DNA of 64,000 nt from contig JAWWNJ010000021.1 in the NCBI GenBank assembly GCA_037176885.1, positions 248,001 to 312,000 on the forward strand, read 5' to 3'. This document shows positions 1-10,458 of this stretch, piece by piece. The first letter of the stretch is position 1; each line of letters starts with the position of its first letter. The position numbers and the translations under genes are program-made. The DNA comes from Favolaschia claudopus (lineage: Eukaryota; Basidiomycota; Agaricomycetes; Agaricales; Mycenaceae). A model generated the notes under the pieces. The model was not told the DNA's origin. It did not search any database and worked only from the letters and a program-made list of their open reading frames with translations.

Positions 1-1640
1 CGCAGCGCGTTGCCCGATTACTGAGGTTTATTTCTCTTTAATGGCCCGGTTTGTATCGCGCGACGAGATTGATTCACGTTCCCGGCACACCTTTATCCAA
101 TGATCCTCCAGCAGCAACACGAAGGTGGAGGAAAGTGGTGATTGATGGAATATGTTAAGGGCGGCGGACGGTCGTGAGGGAAGCATGCGTCATATAAGAG
201 GACGGGCGAGCTTGAAGTACGCCCCCACCTCTATATTTCGCGCAGAGCCAGCTGACGACATTCAAACTCAAGTCGTACGCCACCCTCGAGGACGTTTCAT
301 CCCTTAGAGTTTGTAGTATTTTCATCAATTCGAGATTCTCTGTCAGAACTTGTTCCTGGGTGAATATTCACATTCCCCTCCATGAAGTCGTCGTATAGCA
401 ACCACCAACGAAAGGACAACAGTCCGAGGTATGCAGCCAGGCGGCAAAGCGTCAGCGCTTCCTCGGACAGCGATACTCGCAATCCTTCCCCAATGACACA
501 TCACAAGCAGCTCCTGAGACATGGGGCGTCTCGTTGAAGCTCAGCGGCAGAACGCAGTTGTAAGGCAGAGAATCCGGGAGTCGCCACCGCTTCCTAATGA
601 TTTCGCTAATTGTGACTTCGAAAAGAGAAGCATTTCGATCCAAGCCGACGGAGGCATGATGCCAGACGCGGAGCGTCAGCGCTTCCTCGTCTGAAGATGG
701 CTCCGAAACCCGAGAGCTTTCCATCACTTTAAGTAGGACAGACATTCGCGAGCTATCCCAAAACCACGGTCGAAAGGAAGGAAAGCGCGAAGGATCGGAA
801 TTCAGGTGGTGCGTCCCGCCACTTTCATTTCCAAGCACGATAACAGCCGTATGAACCCTCAAATCGTACGCTGCCCCCCATTCTACACATTCAGCACCCG
901 CGATTTACGCCGTCAAAGTTCACAGGGCAAGGGACCATGAGGCACGTCGCATACTCCTCTTGTAAGTTTCCATCCCCGACGGCGTGTCACAGGCGGATCG
1001 GAGGACGTACAGCGTTCCGATTCACTCGACGGACGAAACAAAGGAGGGTGGTGATAGGTGGAATATGGCAAGGGCGGAGGATCGTGAATGAAGCAAAGAT
1101 CATCAGGAGAACCGACGAGTTCGAGGTACGTTTTCGGCCGCTATATCTCACGAAGAGTTAGCTGACGACACTTGAAGTTACGCTGCCCTCGACGTTTCGT
1201 TCCTCTCTTGCGTGAACATTCATTCCAGCCCCCCATACACCTATATGCCAAAGAACCGAGGCATGCAGCTGAACGGTCAGCGCTTCCTCGTACTCGCGAC
1301 TCATTCGAATACCACCCAATCCATTTCAACGTACAAAGTCCTTCCGATCCCCGCAGCGAGTCGCCAGATCACCGGGGTTTATCTCTCCTCAGTGGCGGCC
1401 GCGTCCGACGGCGCTCCATCTCTCTCAAGGTGAGCGCCAGTGCCAGTCAGTGACGGCCTGGAGGACTATACATGCCGCACACGAAGAGATCTCCCCAAAG
1501 TCTCAGCAATTCGGTACAAATCCGAGGTGCGTCGTTGACTTTCGATCTGCAGGCTTGAGCGTCAATTCGGTTAGTCCGAACGTCGAGGGTATGCAGCCAG
1601 ACGACGCTGCGTCAGCGCTTTCCCCGACTGAATATCTTTT
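1..1640. repeat. Diverged duplicated non-coding blocks
   Basis: This stretch holds degenerate duplications rather than a recognisable gene. The motif GTCAGCGCTTCCTCG or a close variant occurs near 451, 675, 1276 and 1611. A block at about 115-300 resembles 1015-1203, and 1-60 resembles about 1352-1415. Short open frames on both strands share only small peptides such as SEEALTL and DEEALTL, which follow from the DNA duplication. No family is recognised. Confidence 0.5.
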
Positions 1641-1699
1641 TTTGTTCAATGCTTCGTTCGGTCAGAGAAGGAGACAGCCACATAGATGTGGGTGTGGGG

Positions 1700-2560
1700 A
1701 ACGCACGGCGGTGACAAACTTGAACCGCCGGCGCCCAGGGCGTGGGGCGATGGGATGCGTGAGGCAAGTGAAACCTTTTCGATCACTTCGTATTCTTCAA
1801 TGATTTCCTCAAACTTCGGATCTTCTTCGGCGTCTGAATCAAGTTCATCGTCGTCATCCGAATCGGAGTCGTCGCTGTCCGACACGTCCATCAGGGGAGG
1901 TAAATCATCATCCTCGTCGACAATCTCCCAGTCATCCTCCTCCGGCTCTTCTTCATCAAGTTCATAAAACTCGATGTCGTCGTCGATCTCGTCAACGTAC
2001 CACGCAGCATCAAAATCTTGTTGTGCCTTCGGTTTGTAGCGGTGAGGTCCTTTCCCTTCTTTTCCGCCTCCCTTGGCCCAACAATCTCTTGCCATGTGTA
2101 CCTTCTTCCTGCAGTTGAAACACTTCAACTGGTTCTTGCTCTGCTGCTGGCCGCCGGTTCCATAGAACGCAGCCTCTGCATTATTCTTGCCTTCTCGAGC
2201 TGCCTTTCTTTCGGCTTCATCGCTGATTCCCTGAATCACGGAGTCGGGGTCGAGAGGTTTGCCGAGCAAGGTTGATGCGCCCGTGAGCGCACTCAGGTAA
2301 GTTTCCCAGCTTAAGGGAAGCGAACCTAGAGTAACACTATGGCAACGAATTCCTTGTCTCCAGGGTCTGCATTCATTGCAATCAGATCCTCTCTGATTTT
2401 GTGGAGTTTGATGAGGTGAGCTTGGACCTCGCTCCCTTCCGCGCATCGGTCGTCTTGTAGCTGGCGACGCAGATCTACGGTGACCATCTGTGATTTCTTC
2501 TCGAAATGATTCTTCACCAGCCTTGCTTGATAACAGCCTGCTCAGATCTCCAGAAGCGAC
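1700..2560 (-). pseudogene. Ty1/copia gag remnant with CCHC zinc knuckle
   Basis: The minus strand encodes the Gag of a copia-type retrotransposon, the structural protein that packages element RNA. A stretch around 2340-2517 reads like the copia gag domain (LRRQLQDDRCAEGS, then a conserved SLPLSWETYLSAL after a frame change). A zinc knuckle CFNCRKKVHMARDC of the form CX2CX4HX4C lies near 2084-2125, followed by a long Asp/Glu-rich tail. The frame shifts at about 2330, and the N-terminus is degenerate upstream of about 2520. No protease, integrase or reverse transcriptase follows toward position 1, so this is a truncated, dead copy. It is unrelated in sequence to the intact copia frame at 61.7 kb. 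Confidence 0.8.
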
Positions 2561-2718
2561 GACGTTTGAGATACTGTACCGATCTGTATGGTAGCAACGT
2601 AACGCGTAACACAGGCCTCAAAATGTTGCCTAAATCCCTGCGTAACGCTACTTTTTGGCCGGATTGAGGGTCGTTTTCAACGAATTTCCGGGCTGCGGGG
2701 CGAGGCACGACAACTTTA

Positions 2719-3383
2719 CAGTGGCTGCAGAAAACAATGCAACAAGGCGTTTCGAGTCATTGACGTGGTCTCTGGGCTCAAACAAAGTGCAGGACATGAA
2801 ATCTGAGTGAAATGAAAATTTTTGAGCGAACGACCCAATTACCATATATGGTAATCGAGCCACAGTCATTTTTTTCATGTGTTTTTTTATACTGTACTTT
2901 TCAGCGGTGAACCCTACAGGAAAAATGAGCATCATAGGATGAAAGTACTCCTAAAGACGATCTCAGTCATATCTGACTTTACTTAGTTTGCTGCCGATTT
3001 GAGCCCGTAATAGTTGCTGTAAGATGGCCATTTTGGCCGAAAAATGCCAGATTTATTCAAAAAATGACCAAAATGACCATCTTCAAGCAGCCATTGCGGG
3101 TCCAAAACTGTAGGAATCTAGGTAAAGTAACATATGACTGAGGTCGTATTTGCGAGTACTTTTGACCTATGAAGACCGTTTCTCGGTGGGGTGTAGCACT
3201 GAAAAGTGCCCTGTTAATAAATCCCTTAAAAAATTCATTACACTCGAATTACTATATATGGTCGTGGGGTAAGTTGCCTAAAAAAGTCATTTCACCCGTA
3301 TTCCATGTTCAGAACTTTGTTTGCGTCAAAAGACACACTGAATGCCCCAGAACCGCTTGGTGCAGTTTTAATGGCGGCCACTG
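2719..3383. mobile_element. TA-flanked non-autonomous DNA transposon, family A copy 1
   Basis: The left end CAGTGGCTGC follows a TA at 2717-2718. The right end reads GGCGGCCACTG before TA 3384-3385, giving inverted ends of the CAGTGGCYGC type. About 440 bp from the left end recur almost unchanged at 9988-10430. The near-palindrome ACCATATATGGT sits near 2843. TA duplication and CAG ends suggest the Tc1/mariner/pogo superfamily. No transposase is encoded. The locus at 5595-5620 preserves the same junction without this element, which supports an insertion here. Confidence 0.8.
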
Positions 3384-3385
3384 TA

Positions 3386-4491
3386 GTAGCATAGGCGCTC
3401 GCGAACGCCTATTGATGGCGTTGAGCGCCTACCCCGCCCATCCAACGCCTATTCCCGTTGTTGAGCGCCTACAGCACGGCTACCGACGGCGACCCTCGGC
3501 ATACACTCAAATTTCAATGCCGTGTAGCCCGCGACTCGGAGGGTCCGTAGAAGTCCGTAGATTTGTGCTTTGAAGCAAAGAATATTTGTACAAGTCCGAG
3601 CTCATCATATTGATTGAAATTACAAGAATGCTTTAATAATTGTGCGGCGCTACACAGCGCCAACTCAAAAAACTACTACGCTACGTATACGACTGCTCCC
3701 AAGCCTCTAACTTTGTGATTTGATGATAAAACGACCTATAATTATCCCTGTATATACGGCACAAAATTCAGCGGGAGAAAGAAAAGGGCCAATTAAAATA
3801 TATACGCACATTGCGAAACGGACGGACTCCATCCAGCAGCAACCCACTCCCGAAAACCCACCGGTACATGCTTGAAACTGTGATCCTGGAAAAAATAAAT
3901 GTCGGAGGCGGAGGTGAAGGGTCCAGAATACTTCCATGCTCCTACTATTGTGTGAAATCAGAAGAAGAAAAAAATGCCGCATGCGCACCTCGGGAATTCC
4001 GATCATCCCTTCTTCCGACCCCTCCTCTTGTGGACCCAGACCTTTCCTCCTTCGTCTTCTCCGGTATCGACAGCGGCCGTGGAATCTTGGAGAGTCGCGC
4101 AAGCAATGTTTTGAGAACATTGGGGGTTCCTGCGCTGATGTCCGTCAAATTGTCAAGTGTAAAGTCAGGAAATGAGCGGTAACTTTGAAAGTCACCGCGG
4201 ATGAGACGACTTGGGAGCCGTTTGCTTGGCTCCCGACGTCGCTGGGCCCGGCCGTGGTCGTGTTGAGCATAGGTGCGTCGATAAGGAAGGTACTAAGTGG
4301 TGAGCGAGAGAGAGGACAATGCGGAGATGGGGGTTGGGAGGAAGAAAGAGAATATGAACATTGATTGGCGACCTCATCTCGTACTTCGGAACAAACTTCC
4401 CTTCGTATAGGTGTTCGCTGGCGCAATAGGCGTTCGGGTCACGGATAGGCGCTCAACGACTCTTTAGGCGCTCGGCGAACGCCTATGCTAC
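3386..4491. mobile_element. TA-flanked inverted-repeat element, family B copy 1
   Basis: The ends are GTAGCATAGGCGCTCG on the left and the inverse ...CGCCTATGCTAC on the right, flanked by TA at 3384-3385 and 4492-4493. Both terminal regions contain several 9-10 bp variants of GAGCGCCTA and AACGCCTAT in both orientations, as expected of transposase-binding subterminal repeats. The interior has only unsupported short frames. A partial second copy lies at 5609. Confidence 0.75.
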
Positions 4492-4781
4492 TAATCCTGT
4501 ATGTACTCCTGCGGGGCCAATCCTTCCATATTAGGCAGGTCAGTTACCATATATGGTAGGCCGTTGCTACAAAGTAACCCAAAATTTTCGTAAAACACGC
4601 GGGGTGACCACATAGATTCCACACTACTTAGTACTTACTCTGTAAGCTCTACGCTCCGAGACTATACTCTACCACCCCCGGACGAATCTCTCCTACTTAC
4701 CTCTTCCCTTATTTATCGCCCTCCGGGCACCGCGTCTTAGTAGTTAGTTGCGGTATAAAAATGCTAATACAAAAAAAAAAA

Positions 4782-5519
4782 ATGTGCTGTCACGCGATCC
4801 CTTCCTTTTTGTCTTATTTTGGCCTTTTTCTCTACTTCCTCCCCGCCGTTTTTCTGTTTCTTGTATATCTTAACGAAACAACACACAACCAAAGCAACCA
4901 GACGTTGAACAGACCAGTGTTCGTCCTTAAGCCTTAAATTCAGGTCTGGCCGACCCTTAAGGCTTATTAAGCCTTATCCCTTAATAACCCTTAAGACCTT
5001 GAAGGCTTAATTCCCTTTTTAGGTAGGTAGTTCCCACCCTCGAACAGGCGCAAATTTTCAGTGGGGTGTATATATCGGAGCATATATTTGCGCATAAAGC
5101 ACTTCAACCTTTAGTTGTTTTAGGTCAAGGTCAGTTACTTTAGAATCTACAACATTCTCGAGCAGTCGGGGAGGTTTGATGAATTTGATGACACCCCCAT
5201 CAACTATTTGGTATATTTTCAGGCGGCGCCGGCCTTGTTCCGAAGGCAAAATGCTCAAGACCGAGGAACCCGACAGCCACCATATGATCGGATGGCTCGC
5301 TGGTAGGTGCCGGAGATACCCGGGTAGTCGGCACGAAGCTCGGCATTACCCTTAAGGGCTCTTAAGCCCTGGATACCTGAGCGGCCAGAGCTTAAGGCTT
5401 ATGTTAAGGCCTTAATAAGCCTTAACCTTAATAAGGCCTTATGCCTTAGGGCGAACACTGGAACAGACGCGTAAATCACAAGAAAGTGGTAAAAAGGAAG
5501 GGATCGCGTGACAGCACAT
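4782..5519. mobile_element. Outer MITE interrupted by a nested hAT-like MITE
   Basis: A 29-bp inverted terminal repeat, beginning ATGTGCTGTCACGCGATCCC on the left, is present at 4782-4810 and in inverse at 5491-5519. It matches essentially perfectly. Without the nested element at 4915-5460 and its 8-bp duplication, the outer element would be about 184 bp. No clear target duplication could be seen. Confidence 0.7.
4915..5460. mobile_element. hAT-like MITE with 8-bp target duplication
   Basis: The ends are CAGTGTTCGTCCTTAAG and the inverse CTTAGGGCGAACACTG. They are flanked by identical 8-bp direct repeats GAACAGAC at 4907-4914 and 5461-5468. An 8-bp duplication with CAGTG ends is the hAT signature. 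The subterminal regions are packed with CTTAAG and CTTAA palindromes in both arms. The element is non-autonomous (546 bp) and sits inside another MITE. Confidence 0.88.
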
Positions 5520-5608
5520 GACCGTCTGTCAGCGGCCATCTGCGGCCCAGCTGGCTGCGGCTACTCTGAACGGTACTAATGGGTTTGGCAGGAGGCACGA
5601 CAACTTTA

Positions 5609-5730
5609 GTAGCATAGGCGCTCGCGAACGCCTATTGATGGCGCCGAGCGCCTATTCCGTCGGTCCAACGCCTATTCCCCTTGTCGAGCGCCTACTGCGC
5701 GGCTACTGACGGCAACCTTCGGCATTTGCA
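5609..5730. mobile_element. Family B left-end fragment
   Basis: About 120 bp match the left end of the element at 3386 (GTAGCATAGGCGCTCGCGAA and the following GAGCGCCTA repeats). It is preceded by TA at 5607-5608 and by a 14-bp flank, AGGCACGACAACTT, that also lies next to family A copy 1. Similarity fades after about 5730 and no right end was found. Confidence 0.7.
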
Positions 5731-6103
5731 AAGACACCCCGGCAGTAATATACGCGGGGCTGGCAACCGGCTGATTTCCAGCGTTGATCGCCGCGATCCA
5801 CTGTGTACCGGCAACCCGGCAACGGATTGTAATGGCTTCTGTTGGACTGTAACGGAAACCAGCGGATTCCATTGGAATCGAGCGGGAACGATTTCCGGTG
5901 GAATCTGCTGGTTTCCGATGTAATCCACTGCTGATTCTCAACATTTTATGCTCTGGAACCATTTTTGTTCAACTAGATGGTAAATGAATGTCGAGCTGTT
6001 TCAATATTCAACTGACAACAAGTCCAAATGCACTCTGAGAACAGCTGCTGAAGGCGACATGTTCAAATTAATTGGGATTGTTCAAAACTATACACTGACT
6101 GTC
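5731..6103. other. No gene seen; GGAAT-rich stretch
   Basis: The segment at about 5810-5930 is rich in irregular GGAAT/ATTCC-like words, which produces spurious short frames on both strands. Nothing supports a gene, and no element boundary was found. Confidence 0.4.
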
Positions 6104-7846
6104 TGTCAGGGGAACCCCCCGCTTCCCCGACCCGCTCCGCTATTCCTTGCATCACTCCGGCCTTCTTGGGAACGCTACTCCCTCCAGACTTCCCCTTCGT
6201 CACATCTTCCTCCTTCCGACCCCCGTTCCCTGTGCATGGCCTATTGCCGTAGAGGCCCATGCCACATGCTGTCCTTACGTACAGTATGCCCCTGTTCCCC
6301 CCCTCGATAGACTCCTGTCGACCATGTGCTCCTACAGCTAGTGCTCAGTGCAACCCGGTTCCCTACTGGTCTTCCGGTCAGACTTCTAGCCCTCCGAGAG
6401 CTCTGGTCGTCCGGACCTCCGGCCTTCCGGCTCCGGTTTCCCGGCCCCCGGCCCGGCTTCCCACGCTCCCCCGGACCTGGGCCAAGCCCCAGCGGTTCTG
6501 TCACCCAAGCCTCGATGCTCCGCTGTCTCGCCCTGCCCCTAGCGCCCTTCCCAGGTTCCCTGGGCTCTATTCCTCTGGTCCTGGACCCCGAGCTTCGGCC
6601 CTCCGGACTCCGGCTCCGGCTTCCCACGCTCCCCGGACCACAGGGTATCTCCGGGCCTTCGTTGGTCTACGATCTCTGGACCAGTATTGTGATCCTCCCC
6701 CTTCTGGGCATATCCCTGGCTCCCTGCTACTGTTGGATTATCTGATCATTGATATCACATCATAGATGCTGTGCTACCACATAGTTCCCACGCCCCGTGA
6801 GAAGTCACGCGTCACGCGCCCTTTTACTGTGACGCCTGGGCATGGAGACTCCTTACTCTGTTCTCTAAGGATTCTCCCTCTGCCCAGGTGAGTAGACACT
6901 CTTCCTCTTGTTGTAGCTAGTCTCCTAAGGATTCCCCCTCTGCCCAGTGCTTGTTGAACTCTTGAGTACCTCGGGCCTCAGGCCCTGGCAGCTGTTGCCC
7001 TTACAGCAGAACAGAGTCACCAATAGCGGACCCTACTCCCTCCCTGGGCATGGAGGTTGCTGAGTAGCCTCTGCCCCATGGCTTGGTGTAGGATTTGGGT
7101 TTTGGGACTGCAACACAAGTATGGTGTGTGTCGTCTGGCTGGCTGTGTCATCTGTCTTCGAGTCTCACTCCCCCTCTTAACCGGTGAGCTTCCTTTCCTC
7201 TTGCCTTCGTGGGTGTGGCTTGGAGGGAGCATTGTTGAGAGTTGCGAGGTTGCTCAAGTCCATATCTCCCCGGCCTCCCCGTCCTTAGGGGTGTCCGCCG
7301 GTGCCTAGGGACCTCTGAGCGCCTGCAGTCTGCATGGAGATTGGGTGGCGGGGCAACTTGTTGCTGGCAGCTTGTCGAGCCGCTACAGTTGCCACCCCCT
7401 TCATTCGAAGGACTCTCCTACCGTGCAGGCTGTAGTCAACTACACCTCTTCATCTGCTTTCTCTGGGTACTCCTGCGTTTGTGCAAGAGCGGGAAGCTTA
7501 TGTCTGGGCTTGCTGGGGGCCATCCGCTGCGTTCTCTGCAGCCTGGTGTCTGACTCGCACCCTTCCCTTCCGCTCTCCATCCCATCCCTCCCCTTCTCTG
7601 TGTCCTGGCGTCTGTGTGTTTGTCCAATGTAGCGTCCCCGCGGCAGCGGTGGCGTTGACGGCGGGGATTCATGATTCATCTCGATACTGTCGTCTCGTAT
7701 TGCGTGGTCGCAATCATGAAGGGGGGCTCCTTGCGCCGCGTCACTTGATTTCAAGGGGGGAATGTTGATTCTGACCTCTCCCCTGCGATGCTTGCCGTGG
7801 GGCTCCTTGCTCATGCGCACCGCTGCACTTTGGGTGGACTCTGCCT

Positions 7847-8124
7847 GGTGAAGGGGGGCTCGCTCCCTCTCCCCTGCCTTCACCATGTCCACCTAGTGCA
7901 TAGTGTTCCGCCCTCTTGTTAGTAGAACCTCCCTGGTGAAGGGGGGCTTGTCTTTTGTCTTTCAAGCCGCCCTTCACCCTACTCACAATGGCTGTCTTCG
8001 TCTTCCAATCTGGTGAAGGGGGGCTCGTCCCTCGTCCCCTTCACCTACGAAGACTTGCGCATGAGACGCTACGAGTGGTGTCTCAAATCCGGTGAAGGGG
8101 GGCTCGTTCCTCCCCCCCTCCACC
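7847..8124 (+). repeat. Array of four hairpin-forming units
   Basis: The word GGTGAAGGGGGGCT starts at 7847, 7935, 8012 and 8091. Each time it is followed within 34-44 nt by a complementary CCTTCACC or C-rich, CACC-ending sequence, so each unit can fold into its own hairpin. Spacing is 88, 77 and 79 bp. A weaker fifth start (GAAGGGGGGCTCC) lies near 7719. Sequence between hairpins is not conserved. Function unknown. Confidence 0.7.
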
Positions 8125-8243
8125 AGCCGCTCCTAGTCCTTCTTCCACTACGCTCTGCGTTGGGTTACCAATGGGTCTCTTACGTCCACCGCATTTGTCC
8201 TCCCCCCTCCTTCTGTTGACTCGGCCTGCCACTCACGCCACTA

Positions 8244-8480
8244 TCCTATGTTACGCCTCCGCACACCCCTAGTCATGGTGCATGCGTGATGGCCGGCCCT
8301 TAAAAGCCGGCTTGCGGCGTCTTGGTATATTTGGCTGGATGTCATGTCGACGAGGTACCTTGCCCTGCCATGTTGTTCGCGCTGCTACCCTACGTTATGC
8401 CTCCGCACACCTCTAGTCACGGTGCATGTGTGATTGTCGAGCTAGCTTTTGTGTCCTCGACCTGCGGTGTCTTGGAATAC
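8244..8480 (+). repeat. Diverged tandem duplication, unit about 145 bp
   Basis: The block starting CCTATGTTACGCCTCCGCAC near 8244 is repeated from about 8390 as CCTACGTTATGCCTCCGCAC. Both continue through TAGTCAYGGTGCATG and end with a GCGGYGTCTTGG word. The loop-like middles differ but each is a short inverted repeat (GCCGGC pair; GTCGAG/CTCGAC pair). A third, weaker copy is visible near 8715-8757. Confidence 0.6.
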
Positions 8481-9226
8481 CCAGCGCAGCCATGTGTATC
8501 AAGGTAGCCTCGTGCACGATGCCGCAACATTAGGAGCGTCTTCTGGCCTCCGCCCTATTAGGCATCGGGCACGGCGTCAATTCCTCGCGCTCTCCTGAAC
8601 CACCAACCCTTCCTTGCCATCCTGCTGCCACCCCCTACGTTGTGTTTCCATGGGCCTATATCCGTCCGGCTACGTTCTCTACGAGCCCCGGTGGGAACTG
8701 GGGCCTTGAGTTGACCATGTGATGGCCGATCCCGTTGATTGGCTTGTAACACCTTGGCTAGCAGCAGAAAGGCGGTTGGAATGGTGTCCCCAATTCCTAC
8801 TCCCCGCCCCAGTGTAAGGGCAACCTTTAGGACCCGAGATGTCTCGAGGGTCTAGCGAGGGAGAATCCAAAGTTAATTAAGAAGCTACTAAGAATACATC
8901 ACAGCGCACCTAGCGAGGGAGAATCCAAAGAGAAGAAAGGCTGAGGATTCCCACGCTAGGTGCAGTAAACATATACTAACTAGTTCCCACAAGCTCGGAG
9001 GAATCGGCAATGATCCCGGGCCAAGTCACATGCCTTACTCCACGATGACATAGGGCTTTGGGGATTTGACAGGAAAGTGGGAAATCTGCAAGAGGCCTGC
9101 GTCATAGGTGGCTGTGTAGTGCCAAAAGAGGGAGTTCCCCTGACACCCAGCTCTACTCCTTAGATCGTTCATTCTACTGGGCTTTGGTCTTCGTCGAGGC
9201 GACGAATCTTGAAGAGGGGGTGATGT

Positions 9227-9430
9227 CAGGGGACTCCACAGCTATGACGTCCTTTGACTTGGGCAGAAGTTCTCTGTCTCCAAGACATCATGCTGTGTGC
9301 TCACTTATGTCATATCTTACGTCACCTCTTGTATATAAGTAGTCCGCTGGGGATCAGAGATCCCCAGGTTTGTTATCGACTTGGCTCCTGGGCCCTTCTC
9401 CCCTTACAACAAGGTCCTGAACAACATCAT
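9227..9430 (+). mobile_element. Possible LTR end of a gypsy-like retrotransposon
   Basis: The purine-rich tract GAAGAGGGGGTGA is followed by TGTCAGGGGACTCC. A TATA-like TGTATATAAG lies near 9330, and a CA-rich stretch near 9405-9430 could be the other LTR edge. The layout of polypurine tract, TG start and internal TATA fits a 3' LTR. The matching 5' LTR and the coding region are not present, so the right boundary is a guess. Confidence 0.35.
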
Positions 9431-9644
9431 GAATTTCAAAACCTTCCCTCTGCACAGTGCCATTTGGGTGGAGTCAAACTTTGGCCCCTGAACTCACTCA
9501 AAACAGTCTGTATTGACCCAGAATTTATGACGAATCTGCAGAACAGATGCGGGGCTATTACTCTAGCACAAAAAACTCAGAGTTTTGGTGCGTTTTTCAT
9601 CGAATAATCTGCGCAGAAAGCTAATCGTTGCGGTTTATATATTA

Positions 9645-9782
9645 GGCTCCATTCGGCTGTCGTGTCTTAGCGTCACTTGGCGTCACTTTGGAGCACTTGG
9701 GAAAAATTCCACGCCGAACTTTTGGTGAGAAATACTCTTAAGTGACGTCAAGTGCTCCGAAGTGACGCAACCGAATGGAGCC
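9645..9782. mobile_element. Short MITE, PIF/Harbinger-like or hAT-like
   Basis: Inverted ends GGCTCCATTCGG and CCGAATGGAGCC are flanked by TTA at 9642-9644 and 9783-9785. A 3-bp TTA duplication with G-rich ends resembles Tourist/PIF elements. Length is 138 bp. The subterminal GTCACTT/AAGTGACG words are also inverted. Confidence 0.7.
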
Positions 9783-9785
9783 TTA

Positions 9786-9973
9786 GAGACTTTGCGGTAG
9801 CCACCGGTGGCTATCGGTAGCTCCTCGTGTGCAATAGTTTTTTAAGCCTCCTGCTCAAGGTAGCCACCACTGCATCTTGTCAATAGGAAGTACAAATGGT
9901 GGCTAATCCACCCAGAGGCTGTCATCCGGAAAAATTAGCCACCAATAGCCACCAGTGGCTACCGCAAAGCCTC
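9786..9973. mobile_element. TA-flanked MITE, family D copy 1
   Basis: The ends GAGACTTTGCGGTAGCCACC and the inverse GGTGGCTACCGCAAAGCCTC are nearly perfect over about 28 bp, with TA at 9784-9785 and 9974-9975. GCCACC/GGTGGC words dominate the short interior. The termini resemble those of the larger element at 12932-13391, so the two appear to be one family. Confidence 0.75.
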
Positions 9974-9987
9974 TATTATTGTACATA

Positions 9988-10430
9988 CAGTGGCTGCAGA
10001 AAACAATGCACCAAGGCGTTTCGAGTCATTGACGTAGTCTCTGGGCTCAAACAAAGTGCAGGACATGAAATCTGAGTGAAATGAAAATTTTTGAGCCAAC
10101 GACCCAATTACCATATATGGTAATCGAGCCACAGTGAATTTTTTCATGTGTTTTTTTACACCACACTTTTCAGCGGTGAACCCTACGGGAAAATAAGTAT
10201 CATAGGATGAAAGTACTCCTAAAGACGATCTCAGTCATATCTGACTTTACCTAGTTTACTGCCGATTTGAGCTCGTAATAGTTGCTGTAAGATGGCCATT
10301 TTGGCCGAAAATCAAAATGACCATCTTCAAGCAGCCATTGCGGGCTCAAAACTGCAGGAATCTGTCAAGTAACATATGCCTGACGTCGTATTTGCGAGTA
10401 TGTACTTTCGACCTACGAAGGCCGTTTTTT
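9988..10430. mobile_element. Family A copy 2, right-truncated
   Basis: The sequence matches 2719-3175 closely, including the CAGTGGCTGCAGAAAACAAT start after TA at 9986-9987 and the ACCATATATGGT palindrome. A short internal deletion lies near 10310. Similarity stops near 10430, just before the end of the Crypton coding remnant, and no right terminus is present. Confidence 0.8.
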
Positions 10431-10458
10431 AAATGAAGGAAAGAAGCACCGCGAATGC

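Larger units (their letters stand above)
6104..9226. repeat. C/T-rich non-coding repeat region, possible large retrotransposon derivative
   Basis: About 3.1 kb lack any recognisable domain on either strand. The 12-mer TGTCAGGGGAAC opens the region near 6107 and recurs in inverse near 9138-9149. Internally, GGATTCTCCCTC-type words occur near 6870 and 6930 and in inverse near 8860 and 8915. Hairpin-forming repeats lie at 7847-8124 and a tandem duplication at 8244-8480. A purine tract, GAAGAGGGGGTGA, precedes TGTCAGGGGACTCC near 9227 and resembles a polypurine tract next to a gypsy-type LTR. A non-coding LTR-retrotransposon derivative is one reading, but no matching LTR pair was found. Confidence 0.4.

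Noticed and set aside
1686..1967. Ser-rich plus-strand protein
   Set aside because: It is the complement of the Asp/Glu-rich tail of the minus-strand copia gag.
6259..6765. 168-codon Pro-rich plus-strand frame as a gene
   Set aside because: It arises from C/T-rich repeat DNA; a second long frame overlaps it in another phase and a third on the other strand, with no motif.
9227..9430. A complete LTR pair with 6104
   Set aside because: The shared start TGTCAGGGGA does not extend into real similarity beyond about 10 bp.
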